Assembly (NCBI RefSeq): GCF_050624435.1
Contig: NC_134545.1
Span: 89,246,063 to 89,310,062, forward strand
Reading direction: 5' to 3'
From: Tenrec ecaudatus
Taxonomy: Eukaryota > Chordata > Mammalia > Afrosoricida > Tenrecidae
DNA: 64,000 nucleotides
Part shown: positions 1 through 11,118 of the stretch, one piece after another
Layout: the number at the start of each line of letters is the position of its first letter
Position numbering within the stretch: the stretch's first letter is position 1
Notes under the pieces: model-generated
What the model was told of the DNA's origin: nothing
What the model saw: the letters and a program-made list of their open reading frames with translations, nothing else
The model's database searches: none
Program-made: the position numbers and the translations under genes

Positions 1-344
1 CATCCATTGCCATCCCCTCAAGGGGACATCCGTATCCCACAACCTCCTTGTAGTCTCTTTCGTTTCCTGCTTCCCTAACGCTCCTGAACTTTGCCCTTGA
101 GTAAATGCTACATTTTTTATCTCAAATAGTTCTACGCTGCAGCCACCTCACTAATATTATTGCTCCCCTTATAGATGATCTATTGTTTGGCTGAAAATGT
201 AATTTAAATTCAATCCAGAAGGAACATGGTTTGGGGGTGGGTGGGGGGCTGGTTTCCACTGGTTTCCATCTGACCAGTAAGCCCGGTCTGTTACATGGAT
301 TTTAGTTTTGTTTTACGTTCCCCGCAGTCTCCCTCATCTCTTGC
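1..344 (-). mobile_element. L1 3'UTR fragment (antisense)
   Basis: The plus strand resembles the complement of the L1 3' untranslated region found in elephant and other afrotherians: a 'catcccctcaaggggacatcc...' block, then 'cctgaactttgcccttga', then 'ctattgtttggctga'. No reading frame is kept. The piece continues after a BovB insertion, so this is one old L1 broken by a later element. Family assignment is from memory of afrotherian L1s, not from a search. Confidence 0.55.
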
Positions 345-575
345 TGCTGTGGTTAGGTGCCATCAAGGTGGTTCCAATTCATAGTGACCCGATGTACAGC
401 AGAGCCAAACACTGCCCTGCCACTCGCCATCCTCACAATTGTCCTTATGTTTGAGGCCATTGTTGCAGCCACTGTGTCAGTCCATCTTGTCCAGGGTCTT
501 CCTTTTTCTCACTGACCCTCTGCTTTACCAAGTACGATGTCCTTCTCCAGGGACTGCTCTCTTTGACAACAGAAA
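345..575 (-). mobile_element. RTE/BovB LINE 3' end (antisense)
   Basis: Reads as the complement of the BovB 3' end: 'ggttaggtgccatcaa', 'tagtgacccgatgtacagcagagccaaacactg', then the region complementary to the end of the reverse transcriptase ORF ('gcagccactgtgtcagtccatct', 'ccttctccagggactg'). The same sequence recurs at 43205, 49033, 54110 and 61365. It interrupts the L1 on both sides, so it inserted later. Confidence 0.75.
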
Positions 576-900
576 CTTCTAATGTGCCTCCTTTCAAAGT
601 AGTTCATAGTGGCTTCTGGGCACCATCTACTTCTCTGGTCTCAGGATATTGGGGATGTTTTTTTCAGGTGTTCTATTGGACCATTGGGCTACCCATTTCT
701 ATGTGTCTTCACTTTATATAACTCTTCTTTGTGCCATACAGGGAGAGACCAATAGATACACCTTAGATCACTACTCAGGAGTTTTAAAGACTCTAGTCAC
801 CATGTCACCAACGAAGTATGTAGCACATTGTCTTTGCGGACTATGTGATGCCAATGGGCATAGGTGCCCTCTGAGACTATGGTCCTTCAAGTGACTCATT
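576..900 (-). mobile_element. L1 3'UTR fragment, continuation
   Basis: After the BovB insertion the plus strand again reads as the complement of the afrotherian L1 3'UTR ('agagaccaatagatacaccttagat', 'aagtatgtagcacattgtctttgcggactatg'). The short open frame inside it is not a gene. Confidence 0.5.
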
Positions 901-984
901 CCCTTGAGATTTTTGCTTATGTCTGTGAAGCTTTCACCCATCAAGAGGTTACTGTGTGAGCAGAAGAAGGGAACAATTCAGAGT

Positions 985-1902
985 CTAAAATCAAGAATGG
1001 CATGCATTAGGGCTGTATCCTCTCATGATACTATCCAATCTCTATGCTGAGCAAATAATTCGAGAAGCTGGATAATATGAAGAAGAATCCAGCATAAGGA
1101 TTGGAGGAAGGCTTATTAATAGCTCTTGATATGCGGATGACACAGCCCTGCTTGCTGAAAGTGAGGAGGACTTGAAGGCCTTGTTCATAGAGATCAAGGA
1201 CTGCAGCCTTCAGTGTGGATTACAACTCAGTGTAAGAAGAGCAAAAATCCTGCCACTGGACCAGTAGGTACCGTCATGATAAATGAAGACATATTGAAGT
1301 TGCCAAGGATTTCCTCTTGCTTGTATCCACAACAAATGCTCCTGGAAGCAGCAGTCAAGAGATAAAATGATGCATTGCTTTGGGTAAATCTGCTGAGCAC
1401 ACCCTCTTTAAAACATTGGAAAGCAAGGCTGTTTCTTGGGGCACTAAGGTGCATCTGATCCAAGTCATTGTATTTTCAATGACTTCTTATGCACGTGAAA
1501 GGTTAACATTGAGTAAGGAAACCTGAAGGAGAATCGATCCATCCAGATTATGGTCCTGGCAACAAATATTGAAATGGCCATGTGCTGCCAAAAGAACAAG
1601 CAAATCTATCTTGGAAGAAGTGAGGCCAGGGTGCTCCTTAGAAGCAAGGATGTTGACACTTCATCTCACATCCTTTAGACATGTTACCATGAGAGATCAG
1701 GCCCTGGAAGTGGACATGATACTTAGTCAAGTGGAGGGACAGCAAAAAAGAGGAAGCCGTTCCATAGGATGGGTTGACTCCGTGGCTGCACCAATGGGCT
1801 CAAACGTAAGCGACATAGCACCAGGTGGTGCTTCACTCTGTTGTGCAGAGGTTTGATACGAGTGGGAACCAACCCAATGACACCTGATAACAACAGCAAG
1901 TT
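985..1902 (+). mobile_element. BovB/RTE LINE, C-terminal reverse transcriptase remnant
   Basis: Sense-strand remnant of the BovB ORF2 C-terminal half and 3' end. Conceptual translation across several frames gives 'LYAEQIIREAG', then the catalytic YADD at 1130-1141 followed by 'TALLAESEEDLKAL', and later the BovB C-terminal region, ending in a 3' tail of 'cacctgataacaacagcaag'. Stops and frameshifts interrupt it throughout, so it is dead. The 5' half of the element is missing, as expected for a truncated LINE copy. Confidence 0.8.
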
Positions 1903-2097
1903 TTCTTCCCTTTGCCCCCCCACCCCAACCTCTGCCAGGCTTAACTATATTTGTAGATAGACTCCCACTCTTCCTCCCACAACCTGTTCGGCCGGCCTGA
2001 CTAGAGACATACAACCCTTAAGGGACATGTCTACTTCTTCAAGATGCTCTTTTACAGCCCGGGAGAATCTTGACCCCCAAAATGCTTACATGTGATC

Positions 2098-2320
2098 AAA
2101 TAAAATACAAACCCGTTGCTGCCAAGCTGGTTCCAAATCATGGTGACGCCGTGTAGGTCAGAGGAGAGATGAGTCCCACGGAGTTTCAGTGGCGGTGGTC
2201 TTTCTAAACTACAGCAACCAGACCTTTCTTCCTGGCTACTTTTGGTGAGATTCAAATTGCCTCCCTTTGGGCTAATGGCTGAGCAGATACTCCATGAGCC
2301 ATCCAGGTGGTGTACCTGTG
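2098..2320 (-). mobile_element. AfroSINE, antisense, diverged
   Basis: Antisense AfroSINE-type copy: SINE 3' end on the left ('ccgttgctgccaagctggttccaaatcatggtgacgccgtg') and SINE 5' end on the right ('gagccatccaggtggtg'). It is a diverged member of the subfamily with 'catggtgaccc-gtgtaggtcagag'. Confidence 0.6.
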
Positions 2321-2963
2321 AGAGGGGCTACTTAAACGCTGGGAGAATTTGGATTAAGTCACATCCACTCATGTACTACACAACTACTCATACAGAGCCC
2401 ACTCCTCGTTGCCAAGAACTGGCTTTGGTGGTGAGGATGTAATGGTGAGCAAAAAAGGCACGGTCAGCTGCTGAGAATATGGAGATGTGCTTTTCCTTAT
2501 GTCTCCCCAAACCCTAGATGTTGTATATAAGACAAAGAAGATTCTGGAAAATGGAGAGATGTCCAAACAGAGCAGTAAGGCTCCTTGGGACTTAAAGACC
2601 GACACAGAGATTAGTCGTGTGTGTGTGTGTGTGTGTGTAAATGATATAAAAAGACTTGGATTATATTAATATAGAAAGACTCGTACTGGTATTGATGTAG
2701 ACAGGCTTGGAACCAAGGAAGCCAGCAACCCTAAAACCCTGAAACATAGACAATAAAGGCTTGTTAGTTGTAACTAATTGACTAGGAAGGGGCAGCAGAG
2801 AAAGGCAGACCCCTAAGGCAATAGCTGCTGTACTGCCAGCAAATACCACGGGAATTCGCAGTTCAAGGCCCACCCATGTCTGCAAAGGCTGCGTGGGGAG
2901 CGTAGACTTCCTTTCTGTAATGAGGTTCTCCAGCCCCCAGTGAGGTGGTGTCAGAGAGCCCAA
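2321..2963. other. Intergenic stretch without recognised genes
   Basis: No coding exon or clear repeat family is seen, apart from the short (GT)n tract at 2617-2638. The small open frames here have no recognisable domain. Confidence 0.5.
2617..2638 (+). repeat. (GT)11 microsatellite
   Basis: Uninterrupted GT dinucleotides, directly read. Confidence 0.95.
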
Positions 2964-3165
2964 ACACCCAATCCTACTGAGTCAGTTCCAACTTAGGATG
3001 ACCCTATAGGACAGAGTAGAACTGCGCCCGTGGGTTTCCAAGATTGTGAATCTTCGGAGTAGACAGCCTCGCTTTTCTCTCACGGGGTGGCGGGTAGATG
3101 TGAGCTCCTGACCTGAAGGTTAACAACACAGCTTACATCACACTAAGCCACTAGTGTTCCTTAGG
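2964..3165 (-). mobile_element. AfroSINE, antisense
   Basis: Contains the family's diagnostic antisense stretch 'gatgaccctataggacagagtagaactg', then 'gggtttccaagattgtgaatctt', and ends in the antisense tRNA-like head near 'ctaagccactag'. Confidence 0.85.
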
Positions 3166-3210
3166 GTCAGAGAAGACCATGCAGGAAGCTGGGAGTTTCA
3201 TCTGCATAAA

Positions 3211-3429
3211 GCCTCAAACTAGGGCCCGCGGGCCACATGCGGCCCGCCGAGGACATTTATCTGGCCCGCCAGGTGTTTTTGTCCCGCTTGTTTCTTCACT
3301 TCAAAATAAGATATGTGCAGTGTGCATAGGAATTTGTTCATAGTTTTCTTTAAAAACTATAGTCCGGCCCTCTAACGGGTCTGAGGGACAGTGAACTGGC
3401 CCCCTGTTTCAAAAGTTGGAGGACCCCTG
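3211..3429. mobile_element. hAT miniature element, OposCharlie-like
   Basis: A compact 219-bp element with terminal inverted repeats. The left end reads 'CCTCAAACTAGGGCCCGCGG' and the right end 'AAAAGTTGGAGGACCCCTG'. The interior 'cacatgcggcccgccgaggacatttatctgg' and 'ctgagggacagtgaactggcccc' match, from memory, non-autonomous OposCharlie/OC1-type hAT elements. It has no coding capacity. The left terminus has lost its leading CAGGGGT. Confidence 0.65.
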
Positions 3430-3519
3430 GATGGGAGTGAAGGCACCCACCCATTCAGTGAATTAGACCATGTGGTTAATCTTGGACTTCCACCTCCACC
3501 CAATCGCCCCACCCCTCCC

Positions 3520-3675
3520 TTAGAGTCCATTCCAACTCCTAGCAACCCTGTAGGACCGAGTGGAACTGCCCACGTGGGGGTCTGAGGCTAGACATCTTTA
3601 CCATAGCACACAGCCTCATCTTTCTTCTTTGGAGCCGTGGGTGGGTTTGACGTGTAACCCATTATACCACCTGGG
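3520..3675 (-). mobile_element. AfroSINE, antisense, partial
   Basis: Reads 'agagtccattccaactcctagcaaccctgtaggaccgagtggaactgcc', then 'tctgaggctagacatctttacc', ending at 'taacccattataccacctgggg' (antisense SINE head). Confidence 0.8.
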
Positions 3676-3775
3676 GAACCGAAATGAGTCAGTCCTACCA
3701 CTGCTGAAGGGAGGTATCAGTGAGGTCATGTGGGACAGGGAACTAACTCCCACAGCCACCCAGCAGTTGTGTGTT

Positions 3776-3830
3776 TTGTTAACACTGGCCACTATGCATC
3801 ACAAAGGCACCTGATAGCAACAAAAACCAA
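3776..3830 (+). mobile_element. Short BovB 3' end fragment
   Basis: The stretch 'actatgcatcacaaaggcacctgatagcaacaaaaacc' resembles the BovB 3' terminus (compare 1880-1900 and 44895-44915). It is too short for a firm call. Confidence 0.35.
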
Positions 3831-3835
3831 GTATC

Positions 3836-3990
3836 CATATTTAGAAATACAATAGATTTTTGTATACTCATCTAGTTCTGTGACTTTATTAGTTTATTCT
3901 AGGATTTGTTTGCATATTCCTGTGATTTTCTATGTAAATGATTATGTCATATGCAAATAAAGGTGGCTTTATTTCTTCATAAATTGTTTG
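3836..3990 (-). mobile_element. L1 ORF2 fragment (antisense)
   Basis: The plus strand is the complement of an L1 ORF2 segment: 'agatttttgtatactcatctagttctgtgactttatta', then 'gattttctatgtaaatgattatgtcatatgcaaataaagg'. No frame is preserved. Confidence 0.7.
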
Positions 3991-4007
3991 CTGGTTTAAT
4001 GTAATCT

Positions 4008-4375
4008 CTTTCAAAACCTCAGCAAGATTTTCCTATAGCTATACACAAGATTATTTGAAAATTCATATGAAAAAGTCAAAGGATTCACATAGCTCAAGCA
4101 ACCCATTGTCCTGGAGTCAGTCGATCCAGCTCAAAGGCAGAGTAGAAATGCTCTGTTGAGTTTTCAAGACTAATTTTTATGCAAGTCAAAGCCACATGTT
4201 TCTCCAGGAGAGTGGCTGGCGGGAATCGAACCATTCACCTTTTGGTTAGCATCCAAGCATCACTGCACACCACAAGCCTCCGTAAAATAGCTAAAACCAT
4301 TTTTAGAAGAGGAATGAATTTGAGAGGAACCAGTGTACCTGATTTCCAGACTTGTGTAACAACAGCAAAAAGCCC
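4008..4375 (+). mobile_element. L1 ORF2 3' fragment, split by a SINE
   Basis: Sense L1 ORF2 remnant. The left part is 'attcatatgaaaaagtcaaagga'. The right part, after the SINE, is 'ggaaccagtgtacctgatttccagacttg', matching the conserved L1 'ctacctgatttcaagactt' region. The SINE at 4098-4282 lies between the halves, which dates the L1 as older. Confidence 0.6.
4098..4282 (-). mobile_element. AfroSINE, antisense, inserted in L1
   Basis: Diverged antisense copy: 'ggagtcagtcgatccagctcaaaggcagagtagaaatg', 'gttttcaagactaatttttatg', and the B-box-side 'gaatcgaaccattcaccttttggttagcatcc'. Confidence 0.75.
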
Positions 4376-4379
4376 TTAA

Positions 4380-4667
4380 AAATCTTCTGCTCCCAGAAAG
4401 CTGTTTGGCTGTAGCCAGTATGTTTGAGGCTATATTTATCTCTCTTCCACACTTGAATGATTCGCCCAGATCTGCCAGCTCCCCGGGTCCCCGTGGGCTC
4501 CTGATTCTGACTTGTGAATTGGTAGGTGGGTCAGGAGTGGGTTGGCTGGGTGTCACAGATGCATCGCAGCCTTGCAGTGGCTCATGTAGCCTCAGACCAT
4601 TCCTCAGAATCTTTCCCATTTCTCCTTGCAGTGGGGTTACCATTTCTTAGCTGTAGATACCATCCAT

Positions 4668-4714
<47 letters not shown>

Positions 4715-5117
4715 GGGGAAGTCTTCTCCCCCTGGTTTCTCCATGGGGGTCTTTTTCTTGCTACTCTTGTATTCAACATATCTGCTAGATAAACTTCCAT
4801 GCTGTTCTTATCATTGGACTTGGACTGTGAGCTTGAACACTTGGAAGATTAGGGTCCCAGTCTGTACAAAAGAAACACTGGCCACTGCTCAGCCCACTTG
4901 AAGGACCCCGAGAATGAAATTCTTCAGAGTCATAGCACTGAGGTCAGTTGCCGCAGTCTCTTCTGTAAAGTTATATGCATTTTTAATCTGATCTCACTTG
5001 AGGAGTGAAAGACTTCCTATCTCATCAAAGAAATCCAGACATCAGCAATCAGCTATGAAACATACTTTTATGTGGGTGGGGGTGGGTGGGTGAATGGGTG
5101 TAAAACTATGGAGAGAT
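4380..5117. other. Intergenic stretch without recognised genes
   Basis: Unique-looking sequence except for the (GT)20 tract and a G-rich 'gtgggtgggggtgggtgggtg' run at about 5072-5092. No exon is recognisable. Confidence 0.5.
4673..4712 (+). repeat. (GT)20 microsatellite
   Basis: Forty bases of pure GT, directly read. Likely polymorphic in length. Confidence 0.97.
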
Positions 5118-5300
5118 GGATAAAAAATTCTAATAATAACAGTACTGGCTATAATTATTTGGGCATTATCTCACTGCATCCTTTAAAAAGTGAGATAGGG
5201 AAACCAAAGCTCAGAGATGTTAAACACCTGGTCCAAGGCGGCACAGCTAGTAAGGCAGAGGCAGGATTTCAACTTGGCCTTGCTGCGTCCAATCATTGTA
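5118..5300 (-). mobile_element. MIR SINE (antisense)
   Basis: Shows the MIR core in reverse: 'cattatctcactgcatcc', 'gaaaccaaagctcagagatgttaaac', then 'cacagctagtaaggcagaggcaggattt'. This is an ancient mammal-wide SINE. Confidence 0.8.
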
Positions 5301-6324
5301 TTTGGCCATAGGCAGTGCTGTCTCCCTGAAGATCACATGCCATCTTCAGTGTCTCTGTTGAGTGACACATGCCAGGGTAGCCATGAAAGTGCTTCTCTCT
5401 CTTCTAGTTGGCCAATGGCTCACTATGTTAGCCCAAGGCCATGCTGTCCACAGGCTGCTCTCAGCTAGCGACAGGATATTGCAGGAAGCATGGCAGGTCA
5501 ATTCCTGAAAGATAGGGACTCCTTTGACTGTGACTTTGACTCAAAGATTCCCTGTCAATTCTTGCCAAACTTTCTATGAACTGCCTGCTAATCGAGGACT
5601 CTTCTACTCAACATTGCTTGCTTCTCTCTCTCCCTTACAAGGGTCAGATCTTCAGCTCAGTCTGATGGCTCCCAGCTAGTCCCACTTCATCTCACGAGTT
5701 GTTTCCTCTCCTACATTGTTTTGCACATCTAATCCGATTCTTAACTTGACTGGACAGCAATCCTCTCTTGGCATCTGCTTTTCGGGGGAACTTGGAAAAA
5801 CAAGCATGCCTTCCAGCCTCACTCCCGGTCTCCTCCATCTCTGACCTTTTCGGTGACATGGCGACAAAGTTGCTGATGACTTTCAGCAGCCTAATGAGGA
5901 TGTTCGTTCCCGGAGGTTGTTCACTTCTCCTTGTTGACGTTACTTCCTCTTGAAGGAAAGTCAGGCTACTGAACACAGGACTGGAATTCGCCTGCCACAC
6001 ATTTTTTCTTCCTTACTCAGGGACGGCATTTAAAGAGAAGGGATGCCATCAACCAAATCACCAATATCCTGAAATTTCTAGACTTTGGGGAAGGGGCCTA
6101 GCTCTGACATGCTCTGTAGGCTGGTCTGTGGCCCAGTTCTGCCTGGTGTGGACTTGAGGGGTTGGGTCATTTGGCTAGGAAGGCAGTGTAGATCACGCGG
6201 TACAAACCCAATTCTAATGTTAGACAGAGCCTTAGTTCGGACCCTCTTGAGCTGTGCATCCCAACCACTCTGATTAAAAACCTTCTCACCTGTAAAAGGG
6301 GATCACATGATGACTATCGGGTGA
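5301..6324. other. Intergenic stretch without recognised genes
   Basis: No recognisable repeat or coding sequence. Open frames of about 60-100 codons on both strands overlap one another and carry no motif. Confidence 0.45.
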
Positions 6325-6435
6325 AGTTAGGGAACACTTAGAGCCACAAGTGTCCGCAGGTGGAGGAAGCGATTTGCTCAGTGACACACAGCTGGTAGTT
6401 AGTAGGGCTGAAATCTGAACACAGGCAACTTAACT
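6325..6435 (-). mobile_element. MIR SINE fragment (antisense)
   Basis: 'gatttgctcagtgacacacagctggtagttagtagggctgaaatctgaacac' is the MIR central region on the minus strand. Confidence 0.7.
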
Positions 6436-7017
6436 CTACTATCAAGTATTAACATGTTTTTTTATTTTAAATTTGTATTTTTTAACATGGCAAAAAAAAA
6501 AAGTGAATGACAGAGATTGAATAATAACACCCGAGCCCCAGGATCTAAGCTTTACTTGAAAACATTCTCCTCTAGACTTCCCAATTACATAAACCAGTAA
6601 ATTATCTTTTTCTGGTTTGTTGTCTCTCTTCTACAATCCAGACTCACCGCATCGATGTGTCACTTTGTTTCTCTGTAATCGATCTTGTGCACTCTTCTTC
6701 AGTTGCACTTCCTTCTTTTTACTGTGGACTGGACCATGCATGGGGGAAAACATGCAAGACGCAGCTGCACACAGCCCAATTCATTCGAACACTGACAGCG
6801 CCCAGAAAGCTCCCCCCCCCCAATATATGTGAGCCTCTCGTTTGTTTTTAATCTCTCACCTCCCACCTCAATACAGCTTTCTCAGTCGGCTTCTTTGGGT
6901 ATGAAAAACATATTTATTAGTTTTTCTTTTATGTTAGTGGTAAAATGGAGCACAGAGTATTGACTTAATCACTATGCTAGAAGGCTAGTGACTTCTTAGC
7001 ATACATCTCATTCTGAG
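6436..7017. other. Intergenic stretch, nothing recognised
   Basis: AT-rich at 6450-6500 with an (A)12 run at about 6491-6502 and a (C)10 run near 6811. No gene or repeat family is identified. Confidence 0.4.
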
Positions 7018-7215
7018 TTAAACCTAACGTGACTCACTCCTGTTGCGTGGATCTCAACCCCTAGTGACCCTTGGAAACCATAAATTTTTACCGGAGCAGA
7101 CGACCTGATTTGTTTTTTTTGTTTGTTTGTTTTTAGCTTGAAGTGGTTGGTGTGTTTGAACCTCAAACCTTGTGGTTAGCAGCCCACCTCATACCTCATA
7201 GAACCACCGCCAGGG
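7018..7215 (-). mobile_element. AfroSINE, antisense, diverged
   Basis: 'gatctcaacccctagtgacccttggaaaccataaatttttaccggagcagacgacctgat', then after a T/GTTT run 'ttgaacctcaaaccttgtggttagcagccc'. The internal T-rich segment replaces part of the SINE body. Confidence 0.75.
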
Positions 7216-7741
7216 TTCAGAGTTAGTGCAATGTATATGGGAACTTTGGTCGTTATCATAAATAACATCTTCTCTGCTACAAATACTTCATGTATATGCA
7301 CTTGTTTCTCCAACTGTTGATCGACACCAAGAAAAACCTACTTGGTCAGACTTAAATGAAGCAATAGACATAGAATACATAGTGCCTGACTTCAAGACAG
7401 TCCCCGCTTCCCTCCATCTCATTCCTTTCCTCTTTTCTTTACCACAAAGTCCTTGATGCCTTTGTGGGCAGAACTCTTAATGGGACCACCTACACACCTG
7501 CCTCCGGGCTCGGTGGCCCCTCGCCCCTATACTCGCTCACCTGCTTCAGGGTGAGGTTGGTTTTACTTTTTAAGCCTTCAACTCCAATTTGATGAAAATG
7601 ATTTAGGGTCACATTGATGGTCTTTGAATATCACCTGATCATTGTGTTTCAACTTGATCTTCCTTAAGGAGGTCCGGATAGAAGTGAGAGCAGTCTCGCT
7701 CTCTCTCTGTTGCTGTTTTAAGCCCTGTAAATGGTCAGGTG
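7216..7741. other. Intergenic stretch, nothing recognised
   Basis: No gene or repeat family is recognised. It contains a short (CT)n-like run near 7699. Confidence 0.4.
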
Positions 7742-7868
7742 TATTTACAGCACCCAGTGACCTCATGTGAGAGAGTACAACTGACTTGTACAGTTTTCTG
7801 GGTTGGAATCTTTAGGGAAGAGAATGACCTATGGAGCCACTGAGTTTCAAACTGCCAACCTTTCTCTA
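7742..7868 (-). mobile_element. AfroSINE, antisense, old
   Basis: 'acagcacccagtgacctcatgtgagagagtacaactgac', 'ttggaatctttagggaagagaatgacc', and 'gagtttcaaactgccaacctt' follow the order of the antisense SINE, with many substitutions. Confidence 0.6.
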
Positions 7869-10037
7869 AGATCTACTGATTTTGAGGTGATGGGCATAGT
7901 GAATATTTACCACTTGTTTCTCCTGTCCAGCATCTGAACTACCCATCTGTATACTGGGTGGATTCTGAGGCAGATGCAGTGTCTCTTGAACCCATCAGGG
8001 AGTGACGAGCGACTTGGTCACTCCATGCTAGGCATCAACAAAGCAGGAAGAATGTGAGTGGGCACCATTGGAGATGGCAATCACATCCAGGTTCTGGAAG
8101 AAACAAGCTTTCAGGGTTATCGCTGCTGGTGCTGATCAAAGAATCTCAGGCTTGGTGACAGTGGCATTGGGGTCCTTGGAGGATCAGTTCTGTGGTGTGA
8201 TTTTAGCTGTAACTGGCTGTGGATCTGGACCTTTCAGCAATTCGCCGACTCCTCTGACTTCCGTTTAATGAATTCATTTTCTCGTTAAACATTTGTTATT
8301 GGTTGCTTACAGTGAGAATGCTGATGAACACCATGGGAGAAGGTACGGAGAATAGTATCCGGTCGTAGAGTTTCGTCTTCTATTGCAAGTACACACATTC
8401 CACACACACACAATGACTGATAGCTGTAGCAGAAGTGCTTCTTATTTCCATACATCTATTAATATGATATACAACTTTAATCATGGATCACACATTTGAG
8501 GGTCAGACTGTGCCAGGCACAGGACCAGGTGCTGAGGATCAGTCACTGAGAAAAATAAATACTCCTTGGACACACAGCGACAAGAAGACCTGATTTTAGT
8601 AGTCCTCTGGCTGTTTTCATCTGTATTTCAGATTCTGTTTAATAACCCTTTGCTTCTGTAGATACCCTAGGGAGTTACGACACAGACTGTTAATCAATTT
8701 CCTCTTTATATCCAAAAAGGACATGAAGAGGCTTATGAAAAATTAGTATCATATGACTGCAGCTTAGTAAAACCAATGAGTAGCAAACAATAAAAATCAA
8801 ACAGCATTTAGTAAAAGGAGAGAGGAACGTGAAAACAGTATTGAAAAGTCTTGTTCTAAAGACGGAGCATGCGAACGCCCGGACTCTGGGTGATGACGAG
8901 GGCCCATGAGGAAACATAGCCGATGGAAGAAAGCCTTTTTATAAAGTCCTCTGTTTAACAAGAGAAACCTGTTTTTCCTGGATCGAAATATTTATGGTGA
9001 ATTTTTCGGTAGGCCCTCAGATAAGGGTGTTGAACACTTTATAAAATAAGAGGAAAATGCATAATTGGGATGTTTCTATACTTACATCTGCCTGTTGGGG
9101 GCACCAATGAGGGGCTGGGTAACAGATGGCAGCTTCTCTTAGCTCAAACTAGGGAAACCTGTGACACCTTCCGTCAGTCAAAGTGGCACAGGGAAAATTT
9201 TTTTTCATTGTTTTAAGTGGAGACTTTGGATGCTTCCAGACCCCCCAATTCATCCTGAATCACCCACCGAACCCAAAGGAGCACTAATAGATGGTCTCCA
9301 CAGGCACAGACCAAAGCTGTGGTGACTTAAAAACAGGATGCGGCTGAGTGTAGTTCCAGGGGGAGATGCTAGGTGGCGCCACGCTCGCTGCTCAGAGAGC
9401 ATGCTGCCTCTTGAATGTCGGGCTGATAAACAAATGCTGAACCCTGGTTTTCCTAAATTTTTTTTTTATATAAAAAGGAAAGTCCTTTTCGATTTTTCTT
9501 GGGAACAGGCACTAATGCCGGTTCACCATGGAAGTCAGCTAACATAAAGCGAACTTCTGAACAGCAGGAGAGGCCTGTGTCAGGCGTTGGGAGGGGGTGT
9601 GTGTATTTGTAAAGTCCGGTAGAACACGTTTCCGGGGCTTTTTCACTAATAGTGGTTCAAGACAAAAACGCCACAAGCACAGAGGTGTCTTATGCGAGCG
9701 GCAGTCCATGTAACCTGTGGGCAACTTACAGCTCCTGGGATATTTCCCGCCAGAGTTTGTGACAGGAACAGAAACCCTGGTGGAAAAGTGCATTGTCAGT
9801 GTGGTGTGTTTACTCCTGTGGATAAGGGCTATTCCTGACTCTCAGCCTGCCTTTCCCAGAGGAAAGCGTCATGCTGCCAGCAAGGGAAACGGTAGCCCAT
9901 TCTAACCTTAGGCCATAAAAAAGAAACAAATAAACAACAAAAAAAACCCAAATTGCCATGGAATGCAATGCCTCTCTCACAGCCGGGGAGTTAGGCATCC
10001 AGTGAGGATGGTGGTGAGAATGGACATAATGTCAGCT
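7869..10037. other. Intergenic stretch, mostly unique
   Basis: No exon is recognised. A short segment at about 8505-8575 ('actgtgccaggcacaggaccaggtgctgaggatcagtcactgag') resembles an ancient MIR/L2-class repeat. T- and A-runs occur at 9197, 9460 and 9940. Short open frames are scattered and unsupported. Confidence 0.4.
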
Positions 10038-10252
10038 CCAGAAAAACCAAGTTCACTGACATCGGGTTGATTCTGATTCACAGTAACTTCCCCTGTTGAG
10101 CAGAGTCGAACTGCTCCTTTAGGCGTCCAAGACTTGACATCTTCACGGGAGCAGACAGCTCCATCTTTCTCCCTCGGAGTGACTGGTGTGCTGGAGCCAC
10201 TGACCTTATGGGGAGCCGCTCTTTACACAGCCTCCTGTGCCACAAGGCCTCT
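10038..10252 (-). mobile_element. AfroSINE, antisense
   Basis: 'acatcgggttgattctgattcacagtaacttcccctgttgagcagagtcgaactgc', 'caagacttgacatcttcacgggagcagacagc', then the antisense head 'gagccactgaccttatgggg'. Confidence 0.8.
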
Positions 10253-10587
10253 GTATAACATCGGATACTATGGGGGGATGAGGGAAAGCTTCATGGAAGA
10301 GCTGATGTTCAGAACAAACCACAAAGGAGATGTGGCAGAAGGCACATTCCAGGTGTAATGACCAGTAGAAGAACTCATTGAGAGAGGATGCGATTGCAGC
10401 CCTGGACACCATTCTAAGGCGTTTGAAGTCCATGAATGGCAGCTGGTCACCTGAGAGGGTCAGGCAGAGACAACCTCTCCTATGTTTTAGAAGCCAGGTC
10501 TCCTTAATGGTACTACTTCAAACAGCACCCAGAGGTCATATGTGGTTATTGATCTCCAGGGATGTGGCAACTGAGAATTAAGACATA
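10253..10587. other. Spacer between SINEs, nothing recognised
   Basis: No gene or repeat family is identified. The open frames here overlap SINE sequence. Confidence 0.4.
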
Positions 10588-10790
10588 GGACCCCTGGTGG
10601 TGTAGTAGGTCATGCATGGAGCTGATAACTACAAAATCAGCAGTTCAAACCCTCCAGTCACTTCCGGAGACAAAGATGAGGCTGTCTGCTCTCAGAAAGA
10701 GGTACAGTCTCAGAAACCTAAAGGGGCAGCTCTTCTTTGTCCTATAGGGTAGCTGGGCTGAAATTGACTTGATGGCAGTGGATTTTATAT
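10588..10790 (+). mobile_element. AfroSINE, sense
   Basis: Near full-length. The head is 'cccctggtggtgtagtaggtcatg'. The B-box-like 'aaaatcagcagttcaaaccc' follows, then 'gagacaaagatgaggctgtctgctctc' and a tail 'ggctgaaattgacttgatggcagtgg'. Confidence 0.9.
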
Positions 10791-10799
10791 AAGTACAAA

Positions 10800-11118
10800 G
10801 GCGTCTTGGTGGTCTTATGGCTTAGGCACTGGGTTTCTATCTGAAAGGTTGGCAGTTCAAAGCCACCTACGGGCCACTACACTGGAGAAAGAGTGGCTAG
10901 CTCCTCACGTGAAGGCTTGCAGCTTTGGAAGAGGTGGTGGTGCGAGTAAAGGGAGAGAGGCTGCTGAACTTGACTGAGGATAACCAACAGTTAGGAGTCC
11001 AGTGGCAAAGCCACCAGCAGCTCCTCAGGGGAAACCCTGGGCTTTCTACTCCGGAAAGTTTCCAGAGTCACTATGAGTCAGCACTGGCTTGATGACAGTG
11101 GTGTTTTTTTTTTTTTGA
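10800..11118 (+). mobile_element. AfroSINE, sense, with internal extra segment
   Basis: The head is 'cgtcttggtggtcttatggcttaggcactgg' with 'ggttggcagttcaaagccacc'. The tail is 'agtttccagagtcactatgagtcagcactggcttgatgacagtgg' followed by T13. About 100 extra bases lie between the halves. They include a second 'caaagccaccagcagctcc', so this may be two SINE fragments back to back. Confidence 0.75.
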
